Source: Ruminococcus sp.
GTDB lineage: Bacteria > Bacillota > Clostridia > Oscillospirales > Ruminococcaceae
Reading direction: 5' to 3'
DNA: 16,777 nt
Assembly: GCA_017961625.1 (NCBI GenBank)
Contig: JAGCWY010000070.1
Location: 1 to 16,777, forward strand
Every line of letters starts with the position of its first letter. Positions within the stretch are counted from its first letter, which is position 1. The position numbers were made by a program, and so were the translations under genes. Below are positions 5,982 through 14,650 of this stretch, in pieces. The notes beneath the pieces are model-generated. The model was not told the origin of the DNA, made no database searches, and worked only from the letters and a program-made list of their open reading frames with translations.

Positions 5982-6611
5982 CTATGTGTTACGCTTTTCA
6001 TCTTTATCAGTCATATCATAATTACACCCTTCAAGGATTCCTTTTAATAATTTAATCGGAAATCGTATAATTTTATTATTCTTCACCCAAAACGCTTTTT
6101 TTGCTATTTTGGCAAGTGGAATATCAGCTTTTGAATCTGTATAAAATTCATCAATTTCAGTATCATGGTATTCGGACTTGAAACGTCTGACTTTTTCTTT
6201 GCCATGGCAATTTTTTCCTGCTATTTTTCCAGTTTTAGCATCAACTTTAGTTGCTATCAGTGAAACATTTAATCTGTGACATATTGGTTTAAGCAAAAAC
6301 TCAGGCGATGCTGAGACTATTACGTCACTTTCATTTTTTTGTTTAAGATACCATTTTTTTATTTTTGCAGCCTTTTTATCCCAAAATTGTTCCAATAAAG
6401 CATTATCTGCGTATGAATATTTCAAAAATGAAAAAAAACGCTCTTTATATTTTTCCTTAGAAATGCACTTGCAAAAATAGGACAATGTACCGGAAATCTG
6501 TAGCGGAAGACATTTAAATAAGAGCACGGGTTTTTTCTTAATACAAAACAGGTAAAAATCAATAGAGGTGTCTCCGTTGTATATTGTACCGTCAAAATCA
6601 TATACATTCAC
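5982..6611 (-). CDS. HAD superfamily phosphatase (HAD-IB / SerB-like)
   Basis: A 209-residue phosphatase with the four HAD motifs: nucleophile and acid D5-D7 in YDFDGTIYNGD, S100 in VIVSASPEFL, a lysine near 138-140 in HGKEKVRRF, and D159/D163 in YTDSKADIPLA. The helical cap after motif I fits the IB subclass. The start is GTG at 6611, nine bases after GAGG. It lies 16 bp after the UbiA-family gene. UbiA phosphoribosyltransferases that make polyprenyl-phosphoryl-5-phosphoribose are followed in other bacteria by a phosphatase that removes the 5-phosphate, often an HAD protein. That role is inferred here from the neighbour; the substrate is not shown by the sequence. Confidence 0.85.
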   Translation of the reverse strand: MNVYDFDGTIYNGDTSIDFYLFCIKKKPVLLFKCLPLQISGTLSYFCKCISKEKYKERFFSFLKYSYADNALLEQFWDKKAAKIKKWYLKQKNESDVIVSASPEFLLKPICHRLNVSLIATKVDAKTGKIAGKNCHGKEKVRRFKSEYHDTEIDEFYTDSKADIPLAKIAKKAFWVKNNKIIRFPIKLLKGILEGCNYDMTDKDEKRNT

Positions 6612-6627
6612 AATTAATTACCTCTCA

Positions 6628-7497
6628 TCAAAAAACATATAACAATACAAACATGATTATCAAATATAAAACGCTTAATATTATCAATCCTTTATCATGC
6701 AGCAATACCTCAACAGGGTCACCATCGGAATTTTCCTCCACAGTAAGGCTATACTTCATTAATATAATCATTAGTATTGGAACAGTCCATATCAGCCTGC
6801 TGTTCTTATACATAGCAATGGTAGTTTCATCTACAGTCCAGAGCGCATAAAATACAAAAACCAATGTCATGCAGACAGACATATTTTTATCAAGAAATGA
6901 TAATGAATATTTTTTTATAACACTTCGTGTTTCATTTCCATTAATGCGTTTAAGCTCACTTCTCCGCTTTCCGAAACCTAAATAGAATGAAGCTGAAATA
7001 ATGACAAGATACAGCCAGTTTGAGATAACTATGTCTGTTACAACTGCTCCATATATGGTACGTATCAGAAATCCTGAAACAAGTATAGCTATATCCAGTA
7101 GCGGAACATTTTTCAAGCCTAAGCTGTATAAAATATTAAGGAAAAAATACAGAAACAGAAGAACCGAAGAAATTATTTCGAAGCAAAGCATATTAAATGC
7201 AATAGATGCTGTTATTAGTAATACAACACATATCATAGAATCACGTTTTGATATAATTCTTGAAGCAATAGGGCGTTTGCATTTAGTAGGATGCTTTTTA
7301 TCATTCTCAATATCTTTAATATCATTGATTATGTAAATAGACGATGATATTAAACAAAATGATAAAAAAGCAAATATTGACGAAAGAAGACGGTCAGAAC
7401 TAAAAAACTTTCCACTGCAAATCAATGGAACAAAAATCAAAAGGTTCTTGATATAATGATGCACTCGAAATTCTTTTAAATAGTATTTTATCTTCAT
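6628..7497 (-). CDS. UbiA-family prenyltransferase, likely polyprenyl-phosphate phosphoribosyltransferase
   Basis: A 289-residue integral membrane protein with about eight hydrophobic segments. The first aspartate-rich motif is NDIKDIENDKKHP (residues 58-70), followed by KCKRPIAS. The second conserved loop reads GFGKRRSEL with KKYSLSFLDKN after it. These features match the subgroup that includes mycobacterial decaprenyl-phosphate phosphoribosyltransferase (UbiA/Rv3806c type), which joins phosphoribosyl pyrophosphate to a polyprenyl phosphate, better than quinone-pathway UbiA. The ATG at 7497 follows GAGGTAAAGTC, and the GAGG overlaps the stop of the upstream gene, so translation is coupled. 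The HAD phosphatase comes next. Base composition is more A/T-rich than the flanking redox operon. Confidence 0.85.
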   Translation of the reverse strand: MKIKYYLKEFRVHHYIKNLLIFVPLICSGKFFSSDRLLSSIFAFLSFCLISSSIYIINDIKDIENDKKHPTKCKRPIASRIISKRDSMICVVLLITASIAFNMLCFEIISSVLLFLYFFLNILYSLGLKNVPLLDIAILVSGFLIRTIYGAVVTDIVISNWLYLVIISASFYLGFGKRRSELKRINGNETRSVIKKYSLSFLDKNMSVCMTLVFVFYALWTVDETTIAMYKNSRLIWTVPILMIILMKYSLTVEENSDGDPVEVLLHDKGLIILSVLYLIIMFVLLYVF

Positions 7498-7506
7498 GAC
7501 TTTACC

Positions 7507-9207
7507 TCAAAAAGGATATTTGGAAACAGCAAAACGGAGCAGATCTGCTATTCCATTATAATTTGCAATGCAAAGAGATACCAAAGCAATTAAACTTGCA
7601 AGAATAACAACGGCATTGCAACGTAGTTTATCGGATATCCATATCACCAGCTGAAACAGCAGTATAAGATAAGCCCAACAAAAATATAACGAATACAATA
7701 TCATGCCGTTTTCTACTGCTCCCCAGCCCGCGACAGATAACAAAAGTACTGAAAACAATGTCCAATAAGCAGCTATTCTTGTGATCTTATTTTTCCTGTT
7801 TAATATAGCACTTATAAGGCAAAGTACCAGTATAACACAGCCAGAAATACTTATTTCGGTTATTGTGCTGTTGGTCAGCTGCCAATTTATAGTTCTATCG
7901 ATACTTGCGTTGGCTGCTGCTTCCGGAGCCCAAAAGCATGATGAAACAAAATTCAGAAATTGATTTAACTGTTCTTTAGCGTTTGCACTACCAGCGAATG
8001 ATCTTAACCCGCTCAATTGGATGACAGCATTAAAAATAATATCAAATCTATTGAATGAAATGATTATGATAATGAAAATTAAGATGTTTTTCTCAAATAT
8101 TGAAAAGAAAGCTCTTAATTTATTACACTTATTTTTTTCATTATTGTAAGCAAACGGTAGCATTAGCATACTCGTCAATAATGTTCCTGTTGCTGCTGTA
8201 AATGTTACTTCTGGTGCATAATTAGTTTTTGTATAAGAATATACCATCAATATCAGATAAAATAAGGCAACGACATATTGCTCCATCATGATTGATGATA
8301 ATAAAGTTGAATACGTAAATGTGAAAAGAAGCATAAGGCAGATACCGTTTAACTTCTTTAAGTCAAGTATCCGCACAAGCATTAGATTTATTGTCATCAG
8401 CATTATTATCTGTGCATAGTTCATTAATAAAGGCGTGAAAATAGGGCTAATAAAAGAAAGCGGAAATGATACTGCATAAAAAGCACCCATAAAAGGAGCG
8501 GCAAATAAAGCAAAAAGCGGCTGACGTATATCGTTTTCAGGATGAAACAGAAATAGGTATGCGTTCCCATTTATGATACTTGCTGTGTCACTCGTATATA
8601 GAATATCAAGTCGATTAGTTCTTATAGGGAAAAAGAGGACACTGCTGCAGAAAGAAAATGTAGAAAACGCCAACAAAAAAAATGTCAGCATACAAAATGT
8701 TAGTAATTCAGCTTTTGAAAACAATGAAAATAAATGACCGATAGTTTTCCATATCCAATTAAGTATAATCGAAACGATTGCATAGACACTTATTATTGAA
8801 AACGCTGCTAACAAAATTGATATTATACTGTTAAGTGCATAAAAAGAATCAAATTCAATATTTAAAAAAGCTTTAAATTCTTCGCGATAAAAAATGCATA
8901 TTCCTAATGACGAGATAGATGAATATATTCTGACAAACAAGGGCATTGAGCTTAGGCGTCTTTTAAGATCAGGCAACTGTGTCGCAATTATAAAAATATA
9001 AATATAAGAAAAAATGCTTGAAACGATAGTATCTATATGATATTCTGTATTTGCAATTGTCATAAATACAAAAGCTGAGAACATTACAAGCAGATTTTTT
9101 TTTAAATTTGCAATTACTTCATCCTTTTTTTCATATTTAATTGCACTATGTACTGCTTTTTTTAGTTCTTCGTATGCTATATTTAATATGGTTTTTATTT
9201 TTTCCAT
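7507..9207 (-). CDS. Large polytopic membrane protein, possible GT-C type glycosyltransferase
   Basis: A 566-residue protein with a cytoplasm-like charged N-terminus (about 40 residues) and roughly 12 or more hydrophobic segments. I do not recognise the exact family. An extracytoplasmic loop near residue 220 contains DILYTSDTASIIN and FHPENDIRQPLFALF. Acidic and histidine residues in the first large outer loop, in an otherwise all-membrane protein, are typical of GT-C glycosyltransferases, which use polyprenyl-phosphate sugars. The downstream UbiA and HAD genes would make such a donor, which supports the idea but does not prove it. The ATG at 9207 follows AAAGGAGC; an ATG at 9228 lacks a ribosome binding site. 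It could instead be a flippase or a polymer export protein. Confidence 0.7.
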   Translation of the reverse strand: MEKIKTILNIAYEELKKAVHSAIKYEKKDEVIANLKKNLLVMFSAFVFMTIANTEYHIDTIVSSIFSYIYIFIIATQLPDLKRRLSSMPLFVRIYSSISSLGICIFYREEFKAFLNIEFDSFYALNSIISILLAAFSIISVYAIVSIILNWIWKTIGHLFSLFSKAELLTFCMLTFFLLAFSTFSFCSSVLFFPIRTNRLDILYTSDTASIINGNAYLFLFHPENDIRQPLFALFAAPFMGAFYAVSFPLSFISPIFTPLLMNYAQIIMLMTINLMLVRILDLKKLNGICLMLLFTFTYSTLLSSIMMEQYVVALFYLILMVYSYTKTNYAPEVTFTAATGTLLTSMLMLPFAYNNEKNKCNKLRAFFSIFEKNILIFIIIIISFNRFDIIFNAVIQLSGLRSFAGSANAKEQLNQFLNFVSSCFWAPEAAANASIDRTINWQLTNSTITEISISGCVILVLCLISAILNRKNKITRIAAYWTLFSVLLLSVAGWGAVENGMILYSLYFCWAYLILLFQLVIWISDKLRCNAVVILASLIALVSLCIANYNGIADLLRFAVSKYPF

Positions 9208-9287
9208 AAAAGCTCCTTTTGTAATCATATATGTAAAATATTTGATATACTACAGTTATTTTGTCTCAATGGTTCAATCATGTTAAT

Positions 9288-9316
9288 ATTATAACCGATA
9301 TCAACACTATTTTCAA
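9288..9316 (-). promoter_or_regulatory. Sigma-A promoter of the membrane protein / UbiA / HAD operon
   Basis: On the minus strand TTGAAA (9311-9316), a 17-base spacer and TATAAT (9288-9293). The leader would be about 75 bases. No other promoter is seen within the three-gene run. Confidence 0.8.
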
Positions 9317-9435
9317 GAGATTGATTCTTATTTCTTTGTTGTATCCCCCCTTTTTTCCAAAATCTCGTTTATGTTTTTGATATTTCATTATAAAGTTTTA
9401 GGTAATTCGTATGTCGGAATAATCTTTGATTATAT

Positions 9436-9479
9436 GCAGAAAAATGTGAACGCTTCCAGAAGTCGGAAGCGTTCACATT
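9436..9479 (-). terminator. Terminator of the pilin-like gene
   Basis: A perfect 15-base stem, AATGTGAACGCTTCC and its complement, around a 7-base loop (9443-9479). Read on the minus strand it is followed by TTTTCTGC. It lies about 30 bases after the pilin stop codon. Confidence 0.85.
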
Positions 9480-9510
9480 AGTTTTACACTTATTTAATAC
9501 CAAGCAGGTA

Positions 9511-10221
9511 TTATTTGTAATTGATCGCAGGATCCGGGTAAACACGGTATGCGGGACCGTTTTCAGTTTTGTAGCCATCACCCGCCCAGACCTCAACCTG
9601 ACTAGGATCATCGAGACGATAAACTATTAGCCAGCGCACCAGCGGAAGGCTACCGCCGTCCTCGCGTTTGGTATAGGGCATTTTTACCTGGAAGTTGTTA
9701 CCCTTCTGCTGACCCATTTTCATGTCAAGATCTGCGCACATTGTCTTTACAAAGGTCGCATATCTCTTGTCGGAGTAGTCCCATGTCCTGAATACGTGGG
9801 TTATATCCGACGGGTTTTTCCAGTCACTGCCAGTCTTGTGAGTGTGACCGTCTACTCGTGCAACTATAGTAAAGCGGTAGTTTCCTTCCTGAGCAAGAGG
9901 CCTTTTTAGATTCGTTATTCTTTCGGAATAAGTGCTCGCTACGCCCTTGTACACAGTAGTTGTGTTAAGAACACAACCGTCGGCAGTTGATTCGAAAGCT
10001 ACCCATGAGCTTTGAGGAGTATAAAACGATTCATAGGCATCTTCGTTTTCTAGTGCGAGCATTGCCGCCATATAGATCGTTCTTCCGTTTTCAACGGTTG
10101 CTTTCTTTCTTGAAAGTGTGACATATCCTGCTACAGAGGGAATGAGTATTGCACCGAGTACTCCGATTATAGCAAGAATTATAATCAGTTCGATAAATGT
10201 AAAGCCCTTTTTTCTACTCAT
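9511..10221 (-). CDS. Type IV pilin-like / pseudopilin protein
   Basis: A 236-residue protein with a class III prepilin leader: MSRKKG, then FTFIELIIILAIIGVLGAIL, with the expected peptidase cut between G6 and F7, E at mature position 5, and a hydrophobic assembly helix. The remaining 200 residues form a globular domain rich in aromatic residues (W, Y) with no motif I recognise; the C-terminal part includes VEVWAGDGYKTENGPAYRVY. The start is the ATG at 10221, eight bases after AGGAGG; an in-frame GTG at 10230 overlaps that ribosome binding site and is rejected. No prepilin peptidase, ATPase or PilC gene lies nearby, so assembly would need machinery encoded elsewhere. In cellulolytic ruminococci type IV pilins have been linked to plant-fibre adhesion; that role here is speculation. 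Confidence 0.85.
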   Translation of the reverse strand: MSRKKGFTFIELIIILAIIGVLGAILIPSVAGYVTLSRKKATVENGRTIYMAAMLALENEDAYESFYTPQSSWVAFESTADGCVLNTTTVYKGVASTYSERITNLKRPLAQEGNYRFTIVARVDGHTHKTGSDWKNPSDITHVFRTWDYSDKRYATFVKTMCADLDMKMGQQKGNNFQVKMPYTKREDGGSLPLVRWLIVYRLDDPSQVEVWAGDGYKTENGPAYRVYPDPAINYK

Positions 10222-10570
10222 ACCCGTCACCTCCTTGTCGTGGGGATCGATTCCGAGCCTGCATTTTTATTTTCAATATGCAATGTAAGCATCCATTAAA
10301 ATCTATACTTTACCTCAGTTATATGATACTATATAATTCAACATAATAGATGTTGTGTGAACAATATACGGTTTATGAATATTCTTGTAGCCTTGACTAA
10401 TGTGCGCGATTACTGTTTGTAGAAATTCACGAGTGATAGTTTATACTAATTATACATTATGGAATTATAGTTTCTGCGTAAAAATTATGTATAATGTGCA
10501 ATTTCAAATGTACATTGATATAAAAAATATACAAAAACAGGCTGTAAATAACAGAAGCTGTGACCGGATG
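10222..10570. other. Long upstream region of the pilin gene
   Basis: About 350 bases, A/T-rich, without a supportable gene. An inverted repeat CAACAT..ATGTTG lies near 10340-10355, and an imperfect pair of ATTATACATTAT/ATTATGTATAAT lies near 10449-10498. Either could be an operator or a small hairpin. I found no clear sigma-A promoter for the pilin gene; a weak TATAGA box lies about 75 bases upstream. Confidence 0.4.
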
Positions 10571-10619
10571 TGGTAATAAAAAACGGGCATAAAGAAGCCA
10601 GTACTTCTTTATGCCCGTT
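10571..10619 (-). terminator. Strong terminator closing the five-gene redox operon
   Basis: A perfect 16-base stem AACGGGCATAAAGAAG with its complement around a 6-base loop (10583-10619). Read on the minus strand a TTTTTATTA tract follows. An outer pair TGACCGG/CCGGTCA extends the fold. It is about 45 bases after the last gene of the operon. Confidence 0.9.
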
Positions 10620-10661
10620 CCGGTCAAGATTAAAATCTCAATATAGTCTTCTCTATTATAC

Positions 10662-11363
10662 TTATGCACATAGGAGTGATTTTATGATACCCGACGCAAA
10701 AACAACTATCATCAATAAATAGCAGCCGAGCCTGAACCATGTCAGATATTGGGGTATCTCCTTATGCATTCTCTTGGCGAGCACGCCTGACAGAAGCATT
10801 ATAAAAAGAACGGGAGATACTGTGCTGGCAAGAGCAAATACAGCGCCTAGTATCGCTGCAAAAGCTAAAGGCAGCGTTGCTGCGTAGCCGGTTATCAGTA
10901 TCAGCGGGGCACATGGGGAGATACCGTATCCGAACCCCATGCCTATCAAAGCCGCATGATGCGTTTTTTCTTCGTCAAGCACCTCATTATCGGTTTTGCA
11001 GCCCTTGCAGGTTTTGCAGTTACTCCTGCCTGTTCTTTCCCTTATCCAGCATATAAGGAACCATACTCCCATAGCGAGCATAACTGCGTCAACTATCAAT
11101 GCAGCCTTTATACCGAATATGCGTCCGGAGTCGTCTATAATGTTGCTGCCTATAATTGATGCCGTACAGCACAGCAGTATGACTGCAAGGAATTTGCCGA
11201 AAAAGAAATCTATAAATGCTCTGACAGACTGTCTGATGTTCTTTGTATGTGTGGTGAGATAGCCGTAAAGAGCAGCGCTTATCCCAGAGCCGCAGCAGGT
11301 ACCACAACCCATTCCTACGGAAGTAGCTGCGGTCATGCTTTCAAGCAGTAATGAAAAGCCCAT
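10662..11363 (-). CDS. Cysteine-rich CcdA/DsbD- or TauE/SafE-like membrane protein
   Basis: A 233-residue polytopic protein with about six hydrophobic segments in two halves. The first segment has GMGCGTCCGSG (residues 17-27) and the fourth GYGISPCAPLILITGY (147-160), an arrangement like CcdA/DsbD-type proteins that carry reducing equivalents across the membrane by cysteine pairs. A hydrophilic linker holds CKTCKGC (116-122), which could bind metal or act in thiol exchange. Databases may label such proteins sulfite exporter TauE/SafE-like or cytochrome c biogenesis transmembrane protein. The ATG at 11363 lies four bases after the stop of the activase gene and follows AGAGGA, so it is translationally coupled. 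It is the last gene of the operon. Transport of sulfite or metal rather than electrons is an alternative. Confidence 0.75.
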   Translation of the reverse strand: MGFSLLLESMTAATSVGMGCGTCCGSGISAALYGYLTTHTKNIRQSVRAFIDFFFGKFLAVILLCCTASIIGSNIIDDSGRIFGIKAALIVDAVMLAMGVWFLICWIRERTGRSNCKTCKGCKTDNEVLDEEKTHHAALIGMGFGYGISPCAPLILITGYAATLPLAFAAILGAVFALASTVSPVLFIMLLSGVLAKRMHKEIPQYLTWFRLGCYLLMIVVFASGIIKSLLCA

Positions 11364-11367
11364 TGTT

Positions 11368-12153
11368 TTATCCTCTTTCGCTGGCAATGAGAGCTGCGCC
11401 TATCGCGCCATTGAACTGCGGATATGCCGCAACGTACACATCTCTCATAAGCTCCTCCTCGAACGCTTTGTGGAGCCCTATATTCAAGGAACCGCCGCCT
11501 GTCATGAGTATATCGCCGTCCTTTTCGGACTTCTTCATCATCTTCACGATACGCCTTGCCATAGAGATATGCATACCTGCAAGTATGTCTCTTCTGTCGT
11601 ACTTTCTTGCAACAAGTGAGATGACCTCGGACTGGGCAAAAACTACGCAGGTGCTGTTGATATCGCAGGGATTTGTCGCTTCCAGTGAAAGGGGGCCCAC
11701 ATTGTCTATAGTAGTTTCAAGTATCTGTGCAATTACTTCCATGAACTTGCCCGTTCCTGCAGCGCACTTGTCGTTCATGCTGAAATTCTTGACAGCATAT
11801 TTGCTGTCAAGATATATTATCTTGGAGTCCTGCCCACCTATGTCGATTATCATGCCCGGGCGGTATTCCTTTGGCGCAGTGAGACGAACACCGTAGGCGT
11901 GAGCAGTTATCTCGGATATATCATCGTCTGCCACTTCAAGTACCTTTCTGCTGTAACCTGTAGCCATTATATAGGCTATATCCGACAGTGCTATGCTGTT
12001 GTTGTCGCAAAGCTCTTTGGTGAGCCTTCGAGCTGTGCCGTCATTGTCTATTCCTGTATTGCGGACCATAGTATCTATGACTTCTCCGTTGCCTATAAGA
12101 GCGGCTTTAAGATATGTGGAACCGCCGTCAAGTCCTATATAGTATTTTCCCAT
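11368..12153 (-). CDS. BadF/BcrA/HgdC-type ATP-dependent activase (reductase component)
   Basis: A 261-residue ASKHA-fold ATPase. The phosphate-binding segments are GLDGGSTYLKAALI (residues 7-20), IDIGGQDSKIIYL (103-115) and MTGGGSLN (217-224). C130 in NDKCAAGTGKFME and C169 in STCVVFAQSEV are the conserved ligands for a [4Fe-4S] cluster shared by two subunits. The family uses ATP hydrolysis to push one low-potential electron onto a partner iron-sulfur enzyme (2-hydroxyacyl-CoA dehydratases, benzoyl-CoA reductase or double-cubane proteins). The length matches HgdC (about 260). The ATG at 12153 follows AAGGAGAAAAGAA, 12 bases after the partner gene. Its partner is very likely the cysteine-rich protein at 12166-13476. 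Confidence 0.93.
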   Translation of the reverse strand: MGKYYIGLDGGSTYLKAALIGNGEVIDTMVRNTGIDNDGTARRLTKELCDNNSIALSDIAYIMATGYSRKVLEVADDDISEITAHAYGVRLTAPKEYRPGMIIDIGGQDSKIIYLDSKYAVKNFSMNDKCAAGTGKFMEVIAQILETTIDNVGPLSLEATNPCDINSTCVVFAQSEVISLVARKYDRRDILAGMHISMARRIVKMMKKSEKDGDILMTGGGSLNIGLHKAFEEELMRDVYVAAYPQFNGAIGAALIASERG

Positions 12154-12165
12154 TTTCTTTTCTCC

Positions 12166-13476
12166 TTACAGCTCCCTGCGTACTTCGCTTCGCTTTTCTG
12201 GAGCCTGTCCCAGTTTTATGAGCTCTATGAATGCTTCTATCCTTATACGCAGCTGTTCTACGTCCTCTTCGTTGTAGTCGCTTTCAAGGCGTATAACTGG
12301 TATATCGAGCTTTCCGAGCTCCTCCTCTATACACTTATATTCAAAATCGTATACCAGGCAGCCGCGGAGAACGTGATAAATAACTCCCTGTATCTGATTT
12401 TCCTTTATCAGCTGTTTAAGACGGTATATCCGCTGAGTATTGTCGGCAAATGTTGGACATGGGCAGGGACGGAGCGAACTGTTCGCTAAAGCCCTTATCA
12501 TGCCGTCAAAGCTATTGTCTGTTATTACCGGAGGGTCCCACATACCGCGTTCGCCCATGCAGGTCTCATCACCTGCAACTATACCGCCCATTTCCTCTAT
12601 GAGCAGAGGTATCTTTACGTTAGGGAACACTATAGGAGAGCCCGTAAGTAGTATCCTTGGCAGCTTTTTTGTCGTTACTGTCTCTCTCTTCTGAGTGCGG
12701 AGCCTCAGCGAATCATTTACGATATGAAGAGCGTCTGCCCATGTGTCCGCAGGAAGATATGCAGCTGCGTTCATTATTGTCATAGCGTGTGTGCCCCTGA
12801 TAAGATAGGGCATCTGTTTTTTCAGATGTATGAACTCGGACAGCTCATACTGAGCACGTCCGACTTTATAGAATGCATTTGCCAGTGATTCGTAGGTTAT
12901 CCTTCTTCCGGTGACGGTTTCGAGCCTTGCAGCCAGATCATAGAGCTGTCTGACGAACTCGTCTATTTCGTCGTCGCCTTTTGTGGTAGGTACGTGCATC
13001 GTCATGACGTCACAGTAATCGCTGAGCATGCCTGCTATCTTCTTTTTGCAGTCGCAGGTAACGGGTACTATCATCATGGAGCAGTCCTCGTATAACGGCA
13101 TTAACCCGGTGTGCTTGAAGCCTGCAACTGCCTTTACAAGTGGACAGGCGTCACGGGGAGCGATATCGTCGCCTATAAAAAAGGCAGTGTAGTTTCCGCT
13201 GCATAGCTTTACCGGCATAGCTCCTGCCGCATAGATAAGTTCCTGCGGCACCATGACGCAGTATGTGCCTATGGTCTTTTGTCCGTTGGGGACGTTTACG
13301 CCCTTCATTTCAACGTATATACGCTCAAGTGCGTGAAGGAATACATCCATTCCTTCAGGAGCACCGGAAAGTTCCTCTATACGGCGGAGGTATTTAGCAG
13401 AGGTCTGCGTTTCTTTATTTATGAAGCGCTTGTCCTGACGCGCCTTACGCTCCTGATCTCTTGACATTGTTATCAT
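12166..13476 (-). CDS. 2-hydroxyacyl-CoA dehydratase-family / double-cubane cluster-like protein
   Basis: A 436-residue soluble protein of the 2-hydroxyglutaryl-CoA dehydratase D-component superfamily. Cysteines at the family's cluster positions are present: C73 in TYCVMVPQEL, C111 in PRDACPLVKAVAGF, C141 and C143 in VPVTCDCKKKI, and C373 in HVLRGCLVYDFE; further ones are C92, C132, C306, C338 and C340. The CPLVK and CDCKKK signatures resemble the double-cubane cluster proteins and E. coli YjiM more than HgdA/HgdB, but I cannot settle this without alignment. Such proteins receive electrons from an HgdC-type ATPase, encoded next. The ATG at 13476 follows CGAGGA and lies four bases after the preceding stop. 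No CoA-transferase or acyl-CoA dehydrogenase is nearby, which argues against an amino-acid fermentation role. Confidence 0.85.
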   Translation of the reverse strand: MITMSRDQERKARQDKRFINKETQTSAKYLRRIEELSGAPEGMDVFLHALERIYVEMKGVNVPNGQKTIGTYCVMVPQELIYAAGAMPVKLCSGNYTAFFIGDDIAPRDACPLVKAVAGFKHTGLMPLYEDCSMMIVPVTCDCKKKIAGMLSDYCDVMTMHVPTTKGDDEIDEFVRQLYDLAARLETVTGRRITYESLANAFYKVGRAQYELSEFIHLKKQMPYLIRGTHAMTIMNAAAYLPADTWADALHIVNDSLRLRTQKRETVTTKKLPRILLTGSPIVFPNVKIPLLIEEMGGIVAGDETCMGERGMWDPPVITDNSFDGMIRALANSSLRPCPCPTFADNTQRIYRLKQLIKENQIQGVIYHVLRGCLVYDFEYKCIEEELGKLDIPVIRLESDYNEEDVEQLRIRIEAFIELIKLGQAPEKRSEVRREL

Positions 13477-13480
13477 TGCT

Positions 13481-14650
13481 TTATCCTCGTTTTCTGTTGG
13501 GAGCGTAGCCCGACATCACATTCTTTCTCGACGCAGTGAAAAGCTTTTTGCCTGCGCAGGTAAGGGACAGAGCATTGTCTTCGGGACAGCATCTTATGCA
13601 CTCTCCGCACATTATGCAGCTTGCTTCTGTCACATCGGTTTTTTCTCTCTCGGTATATATAGTCTTTATACCCATAGGGCAAGCCTCATAGCAAGCACCG
13701 CATTCGGTACACGCCTGACAGTCCTTGCGTATACGGAACAGTGATACCTTATGGAAAAGTCCAACTATAAATCCCAGAGGACATATATTGCAGAACAGTC
13801 TGCGCTTGAAAAAGCCGCCTATAAGTACAAATATCATAAGGAAGCCACTGACATAAAGACTTACTCCTATTCCTGCGAGTATGGGAGATACTGTAATGGC
13901 AGGACAGAAATTGCAGAAGTTGCCACCTATGAAGCCGATGCCGAAAAACAACAGCACCATGAACCATTTTATCGGAACGAAGGCAGAGTACATTTTTTCG
14001 TTTGGGGATATGCCCTTGACCTTAGTCTTTTTTCTGAGTTTGTCCATGACGTCCTGTATAAGTCCCATAGGACACAGAAAGCCGCACATCACACGTCCGA
14101 GAAGTACTATGAATAACAGGGTGCTGACATAAAAGATGATGATGTTTTTCAGAGGAAGCTCTTCGAAAAGGTCCTTAGGGTGCGAAAGAAAGTAGCAACT
14201 TGATTCGGTCATCTGCACATTGTTAGCAGGGCAGGAAAAAACAGGCAGGCTTATATTTGTTGATCTTAGCCCGAAAAGCAGTCCTCCCCATATCATCATG
14301 AAAGAGAATAATATCATTGTCAACCAGCGTAATATCATGAACAGGGCCGGCTTTTGCGTCGGGGCGTTTCCATGACCTCTTTTGCTGTACATGTAGGCGT
14401 TACTTCTGCTTTTTTTCATAATGGCATTTCTTATATAAGCTGTCAGAATGATGCCCAGTGTTGAGATAACAGTGATGATGAAAAGGGGCAGGATGGTCTT
14501 TATATATTCTATAGAGAATACCTTCTTCAGACTTGTCGCGTAGCTTTCTGGTCCGAATTTATAAAATGGCAGATACAGTGCAAAATATGCCAGTGCAAAA
14601 AATACGATACAAATAACAGCTGTTGCTGCAATGCGTTTCCTTGATCTCAT
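13481..14650 (-). CDS. Membrane polyferredoxin of NapH/CcoG-like type
   Basis: A 389-residue protein with about six membrane segments and a C-terminal cytoplasmic ferredoxin module. Membrane-edge cysteine motifs are CGFLCPMG (189-196), CNFCP (246-250) and CNICPLG (287-293), as in NapH, NosR and RdxA-like proteins. Two [4Fe-4S] sites follow: C311, C314, C317, C320 and C324 in CQACTECGACYEACP, and C345, C348, C351, C354 and C355 in CIMCGECIRCCP. Residues 139-152 contain a further pair (C140, C152) in an outer loop. It probably moves electrons between the membrane side and the cytoplasm, here plausibly supplying the ATPase. The ATG at 14650 overlaps the upstream stop (ATGA), so the genes are translationally coupled. 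Confidence 0.88.
   Translation of the reverse strand: MRSRKRIAATAVICIVFFALAYFALYLPFYKFGPESYATSLKKVFSIEYIKTILPLFIITVISTLGIILTAYIRNAIMKKSRSNAYMYSKRGHGNAPTQKPALFMILRWLTMILFSFMMIWGGLLFGLRSTNISLPVFSCPANNVQMTESSCYFLSHPKDLFEELPLKNIIIFYVSTLLFIVLLGRVMCGFLCPMGLIQDVMDKLRKKTKVKGISPNEKMYSAFVPIKWFMVLLFFGIGFIGGNFCNFCPAITVSPILAGIGVSLYVSGFLMIFVLIGGFFKRRLFCNICPLGFIVGLFHKVSLFRIRKDCQACTECGACYEACPMGIKTIYTEREKTDVTEASCIMCGECIRCCPEDNALSLTCAGKKLFTASRKNVMSGYAPNRKRG

Larger units (their letters stand above)
9208..9510. other. Intergenic region between the pilin gene and the GT-C-like operon
   Basis: Contains the operon promoter (9288-9316) and the pilin terminator (9443-9479). A run of six C followed by six T lies near 9347-9357. 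No small gene with a ribosome binding site was found. Confidence 0.6.

Noticed and set aside
10457..10669. Minus-strand 70-codon frame after the CcdA-like gene
   Set aside because: It overlaps the operon terminator and reads through its stem; no ribosome binding site.
11351..12489. Plus-strand frames of 181 and 196 codons
   Set aside because: They are antisense to the activase and the dehydratase-family gene, both unmistakable on the minus strand.
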